DNA of 64,000 bases from Paraniabella hibiscisoli (GTDB lineage: Bacteria > Bacteroidota > Bacteroidia > Chitinophagales > Chitinophagaceae), in contig NZ_JAKWBK010000001.1 of NCBI RefSeq assembly GCF_022512515.1, positions 620,001-684,000 on the forward strand, read 5' to 3'. Under the pieces are notes generated by a model that worked only from the letters and a program-made list of their open reading frames with translations, did not search any database and was not told where the DNA came from. Positions 9,867-19,264 of this stretch are shown piece after piece. Every line of letters starts with the position of its first letter. The first letter of the stretch is position 1. A program made the position numbers and the translations under genes.

Positions 9867-10501
9867 CTATAAATTAGGTTGTGGTGTATAACGCAGGTAA
9901 GGTTTTACCACTTTTACACCTTTAGGAAACTTTTGGATTGCATCTTCTGTGCTGATAGCAGGTACCACAATTACATCTTCACCATGTGTCCAGTCTGCAG
10001 GAGTTGCTACGCTATGGTTCGCTGTTAATTGCAGAGAATCCAACACACGCAAAACTTCAGTAAAGTTTCTACCTGTAGAAGCGGGGTAAGTGATAATTAA
10101 TTTTACTTTTTATCAGGGCCAATGATGAACAAAGAACGCACCGTTGCTTTTTCAGAAGCATTAGGGTGGATCATATCATATAAAGTTGCAATATTTCTTT
10201 CAGGATCAGCTAAAATCGGAAACTCAACATTGGTATTCTGAGTTTCGTTGATATCATTTCTCCAGCCGAAATGACTATCCAGTGCATCAACGCTAACTGC
10301 TAATACTTTCGTATTACGTTTTGCAAATTCTTCTTTCAATAAGGCTGTTTTGCCTAATTCGGTAGTACAAACCGGCGTATAATCTGCAGGGTGAGAGAAT
10401 AAAATTCCCCAACCTTCGCCTAAATACTCATGAAAATTGATTTCACCTTCGGTTGATTGTGCCGTAAAGTCTGGTGCGATATCGCCTAATCTTAATGACA
10501 T
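9867..10501 (-). CDS. 1-Cys peroxiredoxin (AhpC/TSA, Prx6 type; one frame break)
   Basis: It reduces peroxides through a peroxidatic cysteine found in SHPADYTPVCTTELG. The long C-terminal domain (about 210 residues in all, ending FPKGVKVVKPYLRYTPQP) and the lack of an obvious resolving cysteine place it in the Prx6/1-Cys group. The frame breaks at the T run 10107-10111; one added base restores GPDKKVKLIITYPASTGRNF. It is the first gene of the cys operon, 68 nt before cysH, and sits behind a good promoter at 10528-10558. Pairing peroxide defence with sulfur assimilation may reflect shared redox control, but this is inference. Confidence 0.9.
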
Positions 10502-10527
10502 AGTATTGTAATTTTAAAAGTGGATGG

Positions 10528-10564
10528 CAAATATAAGCCATTTTTTATAACCCACCAACTTGGT
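10528..10564 (-). promoter_or_regulatory. Promoter of the peroxiredoxin/cys operon with palindrome at the -33 element
   Basis: On the minus strand TTGG (10558-10555), 19 nt, then TATATTTG (10535-10528) match the Bacteroidota -33/-7 consensus. The start codon lies 26 nt after the -7 element. The 11-bp palindrome ACCAACTTGGT (10554-10564) covers the -33 element. It is a candidate operator for the Rrf2 regulator encoded just upstream. Binding is inferred. Confidence 0.6.
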
Positions 10565-10747
10565 AGAGTATTATCCTAAAAGTGCCATTTTTATGTCCCG
10601 TAATAGCTCAAAATTCTGCCAAAAAAATGTTAACTAATTGATTTACAGATAAATTTTTAAACCCGTATTTTAACCATTGGGTGGAATATAGAGAAATGGA
10701 GAACCAAAACTGCTGTTCGTAGAGATTCGACCATCTGTTGGCTCATG

Positions 10748-11154
10748 CTAATCTCTCAGATCTGCGAGCGTTTTACTTTCAAGCACTGCCAGGGTAGCGT
10801 CGCGCACTTCTACCATGGCATCATGTAAACCGCAATGCTTTTCGTTGCAGTTATCGCAGCGTTTGTAAAAATAAAGGCTCACGCAAGGTAACATGGCAAT
10901 AGGCCCGTCTATAAGCCGGATAATTTTTGCCATTTTTATAGTCGAAGGCTCTACTTTAAAGAAGTAACCGCCTCCTTTTCCCTTTTTACTATCAAGGATA
11001 TCAGCTTTTTTAAGCTCGAGCAGGATGTTCTCTAAAAATTTAAGCGGTATCTTTTTTTTTCAGAGATTTCAGAAATCAATACAGGTCCGTCCTTCTGCCT
11101 GTCGGCGAGGTACGTTAAAGCTTTAAATGCGTATTGAGATTTTTTGGTAAGCAT
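10748..11154 (-). CDS. Rrf2 family transcriptional regulator (one frame break)
   Basis: A winged-helix DNA-binding regulator of about 135 residues, starting MLTKKSQYAFKALTYLAD. The wing region is KKGKGGGYFFK. A cysteine cluster in LPCVSLYFYKRCDNCNEKHC could bind an iron-sulfur cluster or sense thiols, although its spacing is not the IscR pattern. The frame breaks in a nine-base A/T run at 11052-11060; one added base restores ISEKKKIPLKFLENILLEL. It lies directly upstream of the peroxiredoxin/cys operon on the same strand, so it is probably the sulfur or redox regulator of that operon. The target is inferred from position only. Confidence 0.85.
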
Positions 11155-11319
11155 ATGTAATAGTCTACAAATTTACATGAAATTTCTCATTCATTAATTA
11201 CCGCAGGCGGAAGAAGCAATTTAGCATTGCTTTATTGAAAAAAATAATCTAAAGTTGGGGGATATTCCACACCAATTACTGCTCACTACTGTAGGCAGCG
11301 TTCTATTGGTATTCAGTTA

Positions 11320-13145
11320 TCAGGATTGTCTACCTAACTTCTTTAATATTTTTCGCTTCATTCGAGTATAAAACTCTTTGTTGAATAAGTTGGAGTCGTG
11401 CATAGCTTTATAAATCAGGAATACTCCCACCGGAACCAGTACGAAAGTGGAAAGCCACAGTCCCGAAAATGCACTCATTTCCATTTCTTTGGCCAGCTTT
11501 TCTCCGGGTAGAAACAAAATAGAACACCATAAAGAAAATAATGGCAAATATCATAGGTGTTCCCAGCCCCCTTTCCGGATGATGGAACCTAAAGGAGCGC
11601 CGATCATAAATAGTACAAGGCAAGCCAATGCTAAGGCAATTTTCTTATGCCACTCTATTTTATACTTCTGCAAAGTTTTTGCCTGCTCTACGATATTGTT
11701 GCCATTCATCTCCAGGTTATTACGGAAACTCTCCAAACTCGTTAATGCGCGGTCCTGTATTTGCTGTCGCGCACTATCAGGCAATAAGGCTGTAAAGCTG
11801 TTAGGATCCTTCTTCACCGGCTTCACTTTCGCCGCAGCTTTGGTCAGGCTATCTTTTTATGGCTTGAAGTATCTTTTTTATTTTTCGCGGTATCCTTTGC
11901 CGTAGTTGCAGACCTGGCAGAAGTATCCGGCTTTTTGTTTTTCAGGCTATCCTTGCTAATATTCCGTTGAGGTGGTGGTGAAAGAGGTCTCAGTCCCATT
12001 TTTAAGGAGTCTCTCCTTGCCTTGCGCCGGGTTGAATCCGCTATTTTTTTAAAACGAATAGAATCTTTCCGGGCCACGCGCTTCAGCGAATCTGCTTTCA
12101 GCTTCTGCCTGGTACTATCCAGCTTTACCTTTGCCCTTGCTGAATCTTTCTGCGCTTTTGTACTATCTTTTTTAACGCCCATGTAGGCGTCGATATTTGC
12201 TTTGAAATTGAAAATAGAGTCAGGAATCTTAATGCCTTTAGTAACGCTGTCCCTATAGTTTAAAATCATGAAGTTCGAATACATCGTAGCTTCAAAATTT
12301 TTGGATATTTCCCCGTTAAACTTGCTGATGGAGTCAATCGCCACGTCTAATTGCCGCATATTGTACATCCGCTCATTATTAACATTGGCACTATCATCGG
12401 TTTTGGTAAACTTAAAGGAGCTGATGTCCATCTGCATTTTATACTCCTTAAAACCCAGTCTTATATAATCGGTCGTAGAGTCTTCTTTACTTCCGCGCTC
12501 CTCATATCGCCAGCCGTTTTTAAATACGATATCCAGGTAACGCTTATCCGCCGAAGGCTTCATAACACCGTCCCTAGCAATCAGGAACGCATCCTGCAGG
12601 CCATTATCGCCTGACTGGTAAACAATCACATCCCTGATGATAGAGTCATTGGCTTTTTTTACCGATTTTGATGGCAAACTTGTCAATACCATCAAAAAAA
12701 CACCTTCTTTAATGGCAAACGCAGGTTTTGCCAATACAATATCAGCTAATAAGGTTCTCGACTTCAGGTTGGCTACCGGTATTACATAATTGGCAAAAAG
12801 AAAGGCACCCAGCGCAATACAACTGGCCACAACAAACAATGGCCGCATAAAACGTAAAAGTGAAATGCCGGCTGACTTAATAGCCACCAGCTCAAAACTC
12901 TCACCCAGGTTACCAAAAGTCATTAACGAAGAAAGTAAAACGGATAAGGGTAAGGCAAGGGGAATTAAAACGGCACTTTGATACCAGATAAACTTTAAAA
13001 TAGTAGCTGCGTCCAATCCTTTTCCTACAAAATCATCTATCCACAGCCAAAAGAACTGCATGATCAACACAAACAGCGTAATGAAAAAAGTGGCCACAAA
13101 GGGACCAATAAAAGCTTTTATAATGAGTTTATCTAACTTCTTCAC
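11320..13145 (-). CDS. lptF: LptF/LptG family lipopolysaccharide export permease (three frame breaks)
   Basis: An inner-membrane permease of the Lpt machine that extracts LPS for transport. The N-terminus has several membrane helices (KLIIKAFIGPFVATFFITLF; IPLALPLSVLLSSLMTFGNL). C-terminal helices follow in LACLVLFMIGAPLGSIIRKG and FSGLWLSTFVLVPVGVFLIY. Between them is a periplasmic part with a highly charged linker of about 100 residues, rich in K, R, D and S. Breaks lie at T run 11854-11858, C run 11567-11571 and about 11501-11508. The last needs two added bases or one removed. Repaired length is about 610 residues. LptF versus LptG cannot be settled from sequence alone. Confidence 0.85.
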
Positions 13146-13170
13146 CTGCTTAATAGTATATCTTTACCTG

Positions 13171-13782
13171 ATGCAATTAGCAAAAATAAGTCTTTCGCCC
13201 CAGCATATAAAGCTTGTTACCAATGCCGGCTGGATTTTAACAAAGAATGAAATTCTGCTGCATATCAAAAAGGCGTTTGAGGAACTTTACAACTGGCAGC
13301 AGTTAACCATCCAATCACGTGCATTACCCGCAGATGTACTAAAACCAGGAGGGAAAATATCGCGTGGAGAAAATTACCTTGGGCTACCCTGGATTGTTTT
13401 AGACAATCCCCGCCACTTTATAAAAGGAAACATTTTTGCCGTGCGAACTTTGTTTTGGTGGGGTCGTTTTTTTAGTACTACGCTGCATCTTTCTGGCTTA
13501 TGGCAACAAAAAGCAGGGCAACAACTGCTCAATGCTTTTGAAATCCTGCAAAAAGAACCTTTAAAAATATGCTACAGCGGAGATGAATGGGTACACGACA
13601 TTAATAACAGCTCTTACCTACCTATTGAATCCATAGACCGGGAGCGCTTTGAGACAATAATCAAGGAAGCTCCTTTTATAAAAATAGCAATCCAAACCAG
13701 TATCAATAACATTGAAAATGCAATCGAAATACTAATGCAGCAGTTTGAATTTATCGTAACAATAATTGGAGATGGCAGCTAA
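13171..13782 (+). CDS. Conserved hypothetical protein
   Basis: I do not recognise a family. The product is about 203 residues from ATG 13171 (MQLAKISLSPQHIKL). The longer in-frame start at 13060 would lie inside the divergent lptF gene. The sequence is mixed alpha/beta with many aromatic residues (TLFWWGRFFSTTLHLSGLW) and shows no signal peptide or membrane helix. It is transcribed divergently from lptF with only 25 nt between the two starts, so their promoters must overlap the coding ends. The frame is unbroken. Confidence 0.7.
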   Translation: MQLAKISLSPQHIKLVTNAGWILTKNEILLHIKKAFEELYNWQQLTIQSRALPADVLKPGGKISRGENYLGLPWIVLDNPRHFIKGNIFAVRTLFWWGRFFSTTLHLSGLWQQKAGQQLLNAFEILQKEPLKICYSGDEWVHDINNSSYLPIESIDRERFETIIKEAPFIKIAIQTSINNIENAIEILMQQFEFIVTIIGDGS

Positions 13783-13785
13783 ACA

Positions 13786-13801
13786 CTGTCATCTGTCAAC
13801 T
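13786..13801. repeat. Heptamer repeat fragment (CTGTCAT, CTGTCAA)
   Basis: Two heptamers of the CTGTCAN type lie between two convergent genes. Related words recur in the gaps at 57487-57516 and 58450-58555, so this looks like a minimal member of the same repeat class. Confidence 0.45.
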
Positions 13802-13818
13802 CCCGCCAGTTAACTCAA

Positions 13819-14202
13819 TTAGTTACCCAACCTATGAAAAAGGTCTTTCACCTGGTAGTCCCAAAGCTGGCTTTGATCCTTTATTTCCCTTTTTTCGGCA
13901 AAATCGGTGATCACCAGTATAGTTTGGTTGGTTATTTCAGATTTTTCTATCTTAAACTCAAAATATTCGTCTTTCGGTGAGGCAGCCCACTTAAAACGGA
14001 TAAAGCTCTCTTCTTCCTGCTCCAGCACTTCCGCTTCTTCGTAAGTACCGTTCCAGCCAAAATAGAACTTACCGTCACGTTCATCTACGTGCTCGGCAAA
14101 CCATTCTCCCAACCCGTTAGAGGTAGCTAAAAACTCATACAATATAGTTGGGGAGCAGCGAACGGGATACTCCAAAGTGAACTTCTGTTTACTCATCGTC
14201 AC
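13819..14202 (-). CDS. START-like domain protein (SRPBCC/AHSA1 fold)
   Basis: A 127-residue single-domain protein of the START-like/SRPBCC type that is widespread in Bacteroidota. Typical features are FTLEYPVRCSPTILYEFLAT at the N-terminus, a Trp-rich turn (GEWFAEHVD, FGWNGTYEEAEV), and RFKWAASPKDEYFEF. The fold forms a hydrophobic cavity, but no ligand or reaction is known for this group. The start could be ATG 14202 or ATG 14196 (MSKQK); the second fits homologs equally well. It is divergent from ffh and convergent with the preceding hypothetical gene. Confidence 0.75.
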   Translation of the reverse strand: MTMSKQKFTLEYPVRCSPTILYEFLATSNGLGEWFAEHVDERDGKFYFGWNGTYEEAEVLEQEEESFIRFKWAASPKDEYFEFKIEKSEITNQTILVITDFAEKREIKDQSQLWDYQVKDLFHRLGN

Positions 14203-14410
14203 GAAATATTATTACTCAATAAGTCGCAATTATATAAAATTTATCAAACAAACAAAATTTATTTTTATCAAGGTCGTTCTGTATATGTTCAGAATGCTGC
14301 CATTATGTTCAATTCCCATGCAGGTTTCAGCTGGCGTACAACTATCCTTAACCCACTTAAAAAGTGGTATATTTGCGCACATTTTGTAAAAACAGGATAT
14401 TCAAAATAGT

Positions 14411-15751
14411 ATGTTCAATAATCTACAGGATAAATTAGATACCGCCTTTAAGAACCTGAAAGGCCAGGGAAGGATAACCGAGCTTAACGTAGCATCCACC
14501 GTAAAGAAATTCGCCGCGCATTAGTAGATGCGGACGTAAACTATAAAATAGCGAAAGATTTTACCGATAAAATAAAGGACAAAGCTGTTGGGGAAAAGGT
14601 TTAACGCCGTTAGCCCCGGCCAGTTAATGGTAAAAATTGTAAAAGACGAGCTAACTGAGTTGATGGGTGGCGAAGAAGCGCCTTTTAACGCCAAGGGTAA
14701 TCCTGCTGTAATATTGATCGCTGGCTTACAAGGTAGCGGTAAAACCACTTTTAGCGGTAAACTGGCTAACTTTTTGAAAACCAAGAAAGGGTTGAACCCT
14801 TTGCTGGTAGCGGCAGATATTTACCGCCCTGCGGCGATGGAGCAGCTCCGCGTATTGGGAGAACAGATTGGTGTTGAGGTGCATATCGAATTAGAGAATA
14901 AAGACGCGGTAAGTATAGCCCAGACTGCTGTAGCCAGTGCTAAAAGCAAAAATAAAAACGTAGTTATTATTGATACTGCCGGTCGCTTAGCTATAGATGA
15001 GCAGATGATGACCGAGGTAGCTAATATTAAAAACTCGGTGAACCCACAGGAAATTCTTTTTGTGGTAGATAGCATGACGGGGCAGGATGCCGTAAATACT
15101 GCCAAAGCGTTTAATGAGCGCCTGGACTTTAGCGGTGTGGTGTTGACCAAATTAGATGGTGATACCCGTGGTGGTGCCGCCATTTCCATTAAATACACAG
15201 TAAACAAACCTATTAAGTTTGTCAGCAATGGTGAAAAAATGGATGCGCTGGATGTTTTCTATCCCGAAAGGATGGCTCAGCGTATATTGGGTATGGGTGA
15301 TATTACCTCATTGGTAGAACGCGCCCAACAGCAATTTGATGAAGAACAGGCTAAAAAGATCGAGAGCAAGATCCGCAAAAACAAATTCGACTTTGCAGAT
15401 TTCAAGGCCCAGCTGGAGATGATCAAAAAAATGGGGAACATGAAAGATCTTTTGGGCATGATACCCGGCGTAGGCAAACAAATTAAAGATCTTGACATCA
15501 GCGATGACAGCTTTAAAGGTATCGAAGCCATTATTGATTCGATGACCCCCGAAGAACGTGGTAATCCAGATCTGATTAACGGAAGTCGCCGTAAGCGCAT
15601 AGCACTTGGTTGCGGTAAAGACATTGCTGAAGTAAATGCATTTATGAAGCAATTTGAGCAAATGCGCGATATGATGAAAAATATGAATAAAATGGGGGCT
15701 TTTGGCAAAATGATGCCTGGAGGCCTCGGAGGAATGAAAAAGCCATTCTAA
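14411..15751 (+). CDS. ffh: Signal recognition particle protein Ffh (two frame breaks)
   Basis: The SRP54 GTPase that binds 4.5S RNA and signal sequences and targets ribosomes to the membrane. Starting at ATG 14411 there is a helical N domain, the G domain with P-loop [33 protein letters not shown], and a Met-rich M domain ending [21 protein letters not shown]. Breaks are near 14506 (one G restores [17 protein letters not shown]) and near 14598-14604 (one T and one A restore [14 protein letters not shown]). Repaired length is about 446 residues. rpsP and rimM follow, a common neighbourhood. Confidence 0.95.
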
Positions 15752-15773
15752 GCATTTAAACCTGTTTTTGTAG

Positions 15774-15805
15774 GTCAAGGCCACGGTTGGAACCGTGGCC
15801 TTGAC
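15774..15805 (+). terminator. Perfect 15-bp inverted repeat after ffh (possible terminator)
   Basis: The arms GTCAAGGCCACGGTT and AACCGTGGCCTTGAC are exact complements around a 2-nt loop, 23 nt after the ffh stop. The GC-rich hairpin is strong, but no T run follows, so it may be a transcript-end stabiliser or a mobile palindrome rather than a classical terminator. Confidence 0.5.
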
Positions 15806-15899
15806 GCATCGCAAGGTTTCAAATCATAATAAATCGTAAAAACTTAAAAATATTTTCTTTTTTAAAAAGTTTTGTGTTCGGTTTACATAAAAGTTTGTA

Positions 15900-15907
15900 T
15901 ACCTTTG
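15900..15907 (+). promoter_or_regulatory. Putative -7 element upstream of rpsP
   Basis: TACCTTTG matches the Bacteroidota TAnnTTTG -7 consensus and lies 78 nt before rpsP. A TTTG at 15871-15874 is 25 nt upstream, longer than the usual 19-21 spacer, so the -33 assignment is weak. Confidence 0.45.
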
Positions 15908-15985
15908 ATCCCCCAAATCAACTGATAAACCCTTTTGGTTTGGGATTTAATAATTATTTTTTAACGCCTTAAATTTCTATTTAAA

Positions 15986-16462
15986 ATGGCAGCTAAAATT
16001 AGATTGCAAAGACACGGCTCTAAGAAAAGGCCCTTTTACTTCATCGTTGTTGCTGATGCCAGAAGCCCTCGCGATGGTAAATTTATTCAAAAATTAGGTA
16101 CTTACAACCCTTTGACTATTCCTGCTACAATTGAGCTGGATCGTCAGAAAGCATTGGAGTGGCTGAACAAAGGTGCAACACCTACTGATACCGTTCGCCG
16201 TATCCTGAGCTTTAAAGGAGTATTATACCTGAAGCACTTATTACGTGGTGTAAAATTGGGTCTGTTTGATGAAACTGCAGCAATGCAGAAGTTCACAACA
16301 TGGAGTGCAGAGCATGAAGAGCACATTAAAAGGCGCCAGCAGAAGGCTATCGACGAAAGAAGAGCTAAACGCAGAGTAGCCAGTGCCGTTCCTCGTAAAG
16401 TAGCTGAACCTAAAGCAGAATCTCCTGCACCTGAGGCAAATGCTGAAGGCGGAGAAGCTTAA
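15986..16462 (+). CDS. rpsP: 30S ribosomal protein S16
   Basis: A small-subunit ribosomal protein. The N-terminal 80 residues are canonical S16 ([50 protein letters not shown]). The 158-residue length is about twice the E. coli protein. The extra part is a Lys/Arg-rich helix and an Ala/Glu/Pro-rich tail ([12 protein letters not shown]), a common feature of Bacteroidota S16. A strong terminator follows at 16485-16519. rimM is next, though it lies after that terminator. Confidence 0.95.
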   Translation: MAAKIRLQRHGSKKRPFYFIVVADARSPRDGKFIQKLGTYNPLTIPATIELDRQKALEWLNKGATPTDTVRRILSFKGVLYLKHLLRGVKLGLFDETAAMQKFTTWSAEHEEHIKRRQQKAIDERRAKRRVASAVPRKVAEPKAESPAPEANAEGGEA

Positions 16463-16484
16463 TTAGCTTATGGAACAAAAATTT

Positions 16485-16519
16485 AAAAGCGATTCGGCGA
16501 TAAACCGGATCGCTTTTTT
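16485..16519 (+). terminator. Rho-independent terminator after rpsP
   Basis: The hairpin AAAAGCGATTCGG / CCGGATCGCTTTT pairs over 13 positions with a single G-T wobble, has a 7-nt loop, and ends in a T run. Confidence 0.85.
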
Positions 16520-16542
16520 ATTTTCCCTTATTTTGCAGCATT

Positions 16543-17076
16543 ATGGCACAATCGCCAACTCCTAACTATATTAGCATCGGCAAAATTGCCGGCACACACG
16601 GCCTTAAAGGCGAAGTAGTACTGAAGCACGCTCTTGGTCAGCGAACAGCGCTTAAGGACCTTAAAACCCTGTTCATTAAAGATAAAACCGGTAGTTATTT
16701 ACCCTGGTTCCTGGAAACTGCTAAAATCAAAAGTGAAACGGAAACCTTTGTCAAACTGGAAAGCCTTGACACTGTAGAAGGGGCCCGCTCTATTGTACAA
16801 AAAGAGGTTTGGCTGGCGGCAGCAGATTTTGAAAAGCACGCGGCTAAAAACTCGGTGATCAGCTTCATCGGGTACATCATCAGCGATAATGGTAAAGAAC
16901 TGGGACAGATTGAAGAAATTATTGAACAACCTCACCAGGTTCTCTGCAGATTGAACGTTGAAGGCAAAGAAGTTTTAATACCGCTACATGAAGAAACACT
17001 GCAGAAAGTAGATGCCAAGGCTAAGATAGTCTATGTATCCCTCCCCGATGGCCTGCTGGACATCTATTTATCTTAA
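16543..17076 (+). CDS. rimM: Ribosome maturation factor RimM
   Basis: It binds S19 and assists maturation of the 30S head. The N-terminal domain begins YISIGKIAGTHGLKGEVVLKHAL, a clear RimM signature. The C-terminal PRC-barrel contains LGQIEEIIEQPHQVLCRLNV and VLIPLHEETL. At 177 residues the length is normal and the frame is intact. In many bacteria rpsP-rimM is followed by trmD and rplS; here a DinB-type gene follows instead. Confidence 0.93.
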   Translation: MAQSPTPNYISIGKIAGTHGLKGEVVLKHALGQRTALKDLKTLFIKDKTGSYLPWFLETAKIKSETETFVKLESLDTVEGARSIVQKEVWLAAADFEKHAAKNSVISFIGYIISDNGKELGQIEEIIEQPHQVLCRLNVEGKEVLIPLHEETLQKVDAKAKIVYVSLPDGLLDIYLS

Positions 17077-17132
17077 CTTAAAAATAAAATGGGGACCGGG
17101 CTTATCCACAACAGGCCCGTACATTTGCGGGT

Positions 17133-17605
17133 ATGAACATAAAACAGCATATCGCCAATCATTTGGTAGAAGTACACAGAGGTGGCAACTGGACAGATGT
17201 GAGTATTACCGGTATCCTGAAAGATATCAACTGGGTTCAGGCTACCACCGTTACGTCTTTCTCTCCCAATAGTATTGCTATGCTATTGCACCATATTACT
17301 TATTGGAACCGTATTGTAGCGCTTCGTGGTCAGAATATAGAACCGGAAATCAATGATAAAAACGGGATGAACGCACCTGTTTTAACAAATGATGCAGATT
17401 GGGATGATTTAAAAAAGATAATATTCATTCAGCAGAGGAACTGGCTACCATTATCGAGGGCTATGATATAGGCAGCCTGTACAACCCAATACTACCCGGC
17501 CATTCCAGCGCCTATAAGAACTTTCAGGGACAGGTAGAACATGTTCATTATCATTTGGGACAAATCGTTATGATCAAAAAATACATCCTGAATAATCAAC
17601 ATTAA
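17133..17605 (+). CDS. DinB family protein (one frame break)
   Basis: A DinB/YfiT-like four-helix-bundle protein of about 157 residues after repair. Characteristic parts are HLVEVHRGGNWTDVSI, the first helix-end histidines in LLHHITYWNRIVALRG, and VEHVHYHLGQIVMIKKYIL near the C-terminus. His residues in these positions bind a divalent metal in the superfamily. The family includes thiol transferases and DNA-damage-induced proteins, and the substrate here is unknown. The frame breaks at the A run 17411-17416; one added A restores DLKKDNIHSAEELATIIEGY. The end overlaps the convergent small lipoprotein gene by 4 nt. Confidence 0.82.
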
Positions 17606-17924
17606 AGATCCCGGCAGGTAGCGATAACCCGGGCATCCTTCACATCATTCCAATTATTGATTTTTATAGAATCCCCCGCGCAATTCACTCCGAACTGTGG
17701 TTGGGCTACATCACATGCTGCACAACTAATGCTGGTATAATAAATAGTTGTTGATTGGTATATACCTTTACCCAGGTAATGCTTAAACTCAGGACTGCAG
17801 CTGGATACAAATCCCCATTGTTGTTTCATTTTACTGATCCAAAGAGCATCACAGTCTGGATTGCTTTTTTTGAACAATCTGTAATTACTGCTATCGCAAA
17901 TAAAAATGGCAAAAACAGTTTCAT
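17602..17924 (-). CDS. Small Cys-rich lipoprotein (hypothetical; one frame break)
   Basis: I do not recognise the family. From ATG 17924 the product begins MKLFLPFLFAIAVITDCSKK, a hydrophobic signal with a lipobox-like TDC. It then runs for about 85 residues with six more cysteines, including CAACD, so it may form periplasmic disulfides. The frame breaks at the T run 17864-17871; one added A on the coding strand joins the signal peptide to KSNPDCDALWISKMKQQWGF. It is convergent with the DinB family gene, overlapping by 4 nt, and divergent from the Pol IV gene. Confidence 0.65.
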
Positions 17925-17999
17925 TGAGTTGGTTTTAAAAAAATAAAAACGGGCAAATGTTTCCTGGCACAACAAAGCTATAATTTTTAATTTTGTTCA

Positions 18000-19166
18000 T
18001 TGAACAATCCCAAACCTTATATCGCCCATTTTGACCTGGATTCCTTTTTTGTTTCGGTAGAGCTATTGCTTCGGCCTGAATTAAAAGGTAAGCCGGTTAT
18101 TGTAGGAGGATCGGCCAACCGGGGTGTGGTATCTACCTGTAGCTACGAAGCCAGGAAATTTGGTGTGCACTCCGCCATGCCAATGGCTACTGCGATGAAA
18201 TTATGCCCACAGGCCGTAGTGTTAAAAGGCACTTACCAGCAATACAGCCATTACTCCAAAATGGTAACAGATATCATTGCCTCTAAAGTACCCCTCTTTC
18301 AGAAAGCATCTATAGATGAGTTTTATTGCGATCTTACAGGAATGGACCGGTTTTTCAATGTGAGCCAATACACCCAGCAACTTCGCACATTTATTATCAA
18401 CGAAACAGGGCTGCCCATCAGCTGCGGCCTTTCATCTGCTAAATTCATCAGCAAAATAGCCACTAATGAAGCCAAACCCAATGGCTTCCTGGAAATTCCG
18501 CACGGAAAAGAAAAGGAGTTTCTCTGGCCGATGGGGATTGAAAAAATCAATGGGGTGGGTAAGCAAACGGAACAACGACTTAGGAATATCGGTCTTCACA
18601 CCATCAAAGATATTGCACAAACACCGGTTGCTATATTAGAGAGAAAGCTGGGCAAATGGGGGAAGGAGTTATGGCAAAAAGCACATGGTTTGGGCAGTGC
18701 TGAGTTAACAACTGAGTGGAACCAGAAAAGCATGAGCCATGAAACTACTTTTCACGAAAATCAAACCAACATCGAGTTCATCCATAGCCAATTGGTAAGA
18801 CTTACCGAAAAAAATGCCTACGATCTCAGGCAGGATGAAAAACTAACCGGGTGCCTTACCGTTAAAGTACGGTATGATGATTTTGAGACGACCAGCAAGC
18901 AGGAAACTATCCCCTACACCTCTTTAGACGATGAATTGATTGAAAAAGCTAAAGATATGTTCGATAAATTTTACCAGCGAGGCCGCGCTATTCGCTTGAT
19001 TGGCGTGCGCTTCAGTCAACTGGTAGACACCGGTATGCAAATGAACCTGTTTAACGACCAGCACAATAAATTAAACCTGTACAAAGCGGTAGACGATATT
19101 AAAAACCGCTTCGGTGATAAGCTCGTTTCGAAAGCAGTTACAGGAAGCAGGAAACCCAAACAATAA
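18000..19166 (+). CDS. dinB: DNA polymerase IV (Y family)
   Basis: An error-prone translesion polymerase. The palm contains the metal-binding aspartate in HFDLDSFFVSVE and the catalytic pair in KASIDEFYCDL; YEARKFGVHSAMP and GLSSAKFISKIATNEAKPNG are typical. Helix-hairpin-helix and little-finger regions follow. QMNLFND near the C-terminus looks like a beta-clamp binding motif. The protein is 388 residues, intact, and starts at TTG 18000. A TAnnTTTG element (TAATTTTG, 17988-17995) sits 4 nt upstream, suggesting a very short leader. I saw no SOS-box-like palindrome. Confidence 0.93.
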   Translation: MNNPKPYIAHFDLDSFFVSVELLLRPELKGKPVIVGGSANRGVVSTCSYEARKFGVHSAMPMATAMKLCPQAVVLKGTYQQYSHYSKMVTDIIASKVPLFQKASIDEFYCDLTGMDRFFNVSQYTQQLRTFIINETGLPISCGLSSAKFISKIATNEAKPNGFLEIPHGKEKEFLWPMGIEKINGVGKQTEQRLRNIGLHTIKDIAQTPVAILERKLGKWGKELWQKAHGLGSAELTTEWNQKSMSHETTFHENQTNIEFIHSQLVRLTEKNAYDLRQDEKLTGCLTVKVRYDDFETTSKQETIPYTSLDDELIEKAKDMFDKFYQRGRAIRLIGVRFSQLVDTGMQMNLFNDQHNKLNLYKAVDDIKNRFGDKLVSKAVTGSRKPKQ

Positions 19167-19174
19167 CGATCTAT

Positions 19175-19264
19175 TCCCCAAATATTAGTATTTCCAGGGA
19201 ATATAATCCCCAAATATTATTATTTTCAGGGATCGTAATCCCTAAATATTAGTATTTTTGGGGA
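19175..19264. repeat. Three 26-bp palindromic direct repeats at exact 32-bp spacing
   Basis: Copies lie at 19175-19200, 19207-19232 and 19239-19264. Each has the form TCCC(C/T)AAATATTA followed by (G/T)TATTTYYNGGGA and is itself an imperfect palindrome. The 6-nt spacers put all copies on one DNA face (about three helical turns). The array ends 13 nt before the ATPase start, so it looks like a multi-site operator. Confidence 0.85.

Noticed and set aside
15308..15814. Long minus-strand open frame opposite ffh (168 codons)
   Set aside because: It is a shadow of the conserved Ffh coding strand, with low-complexity composition and no recognisable motifs.
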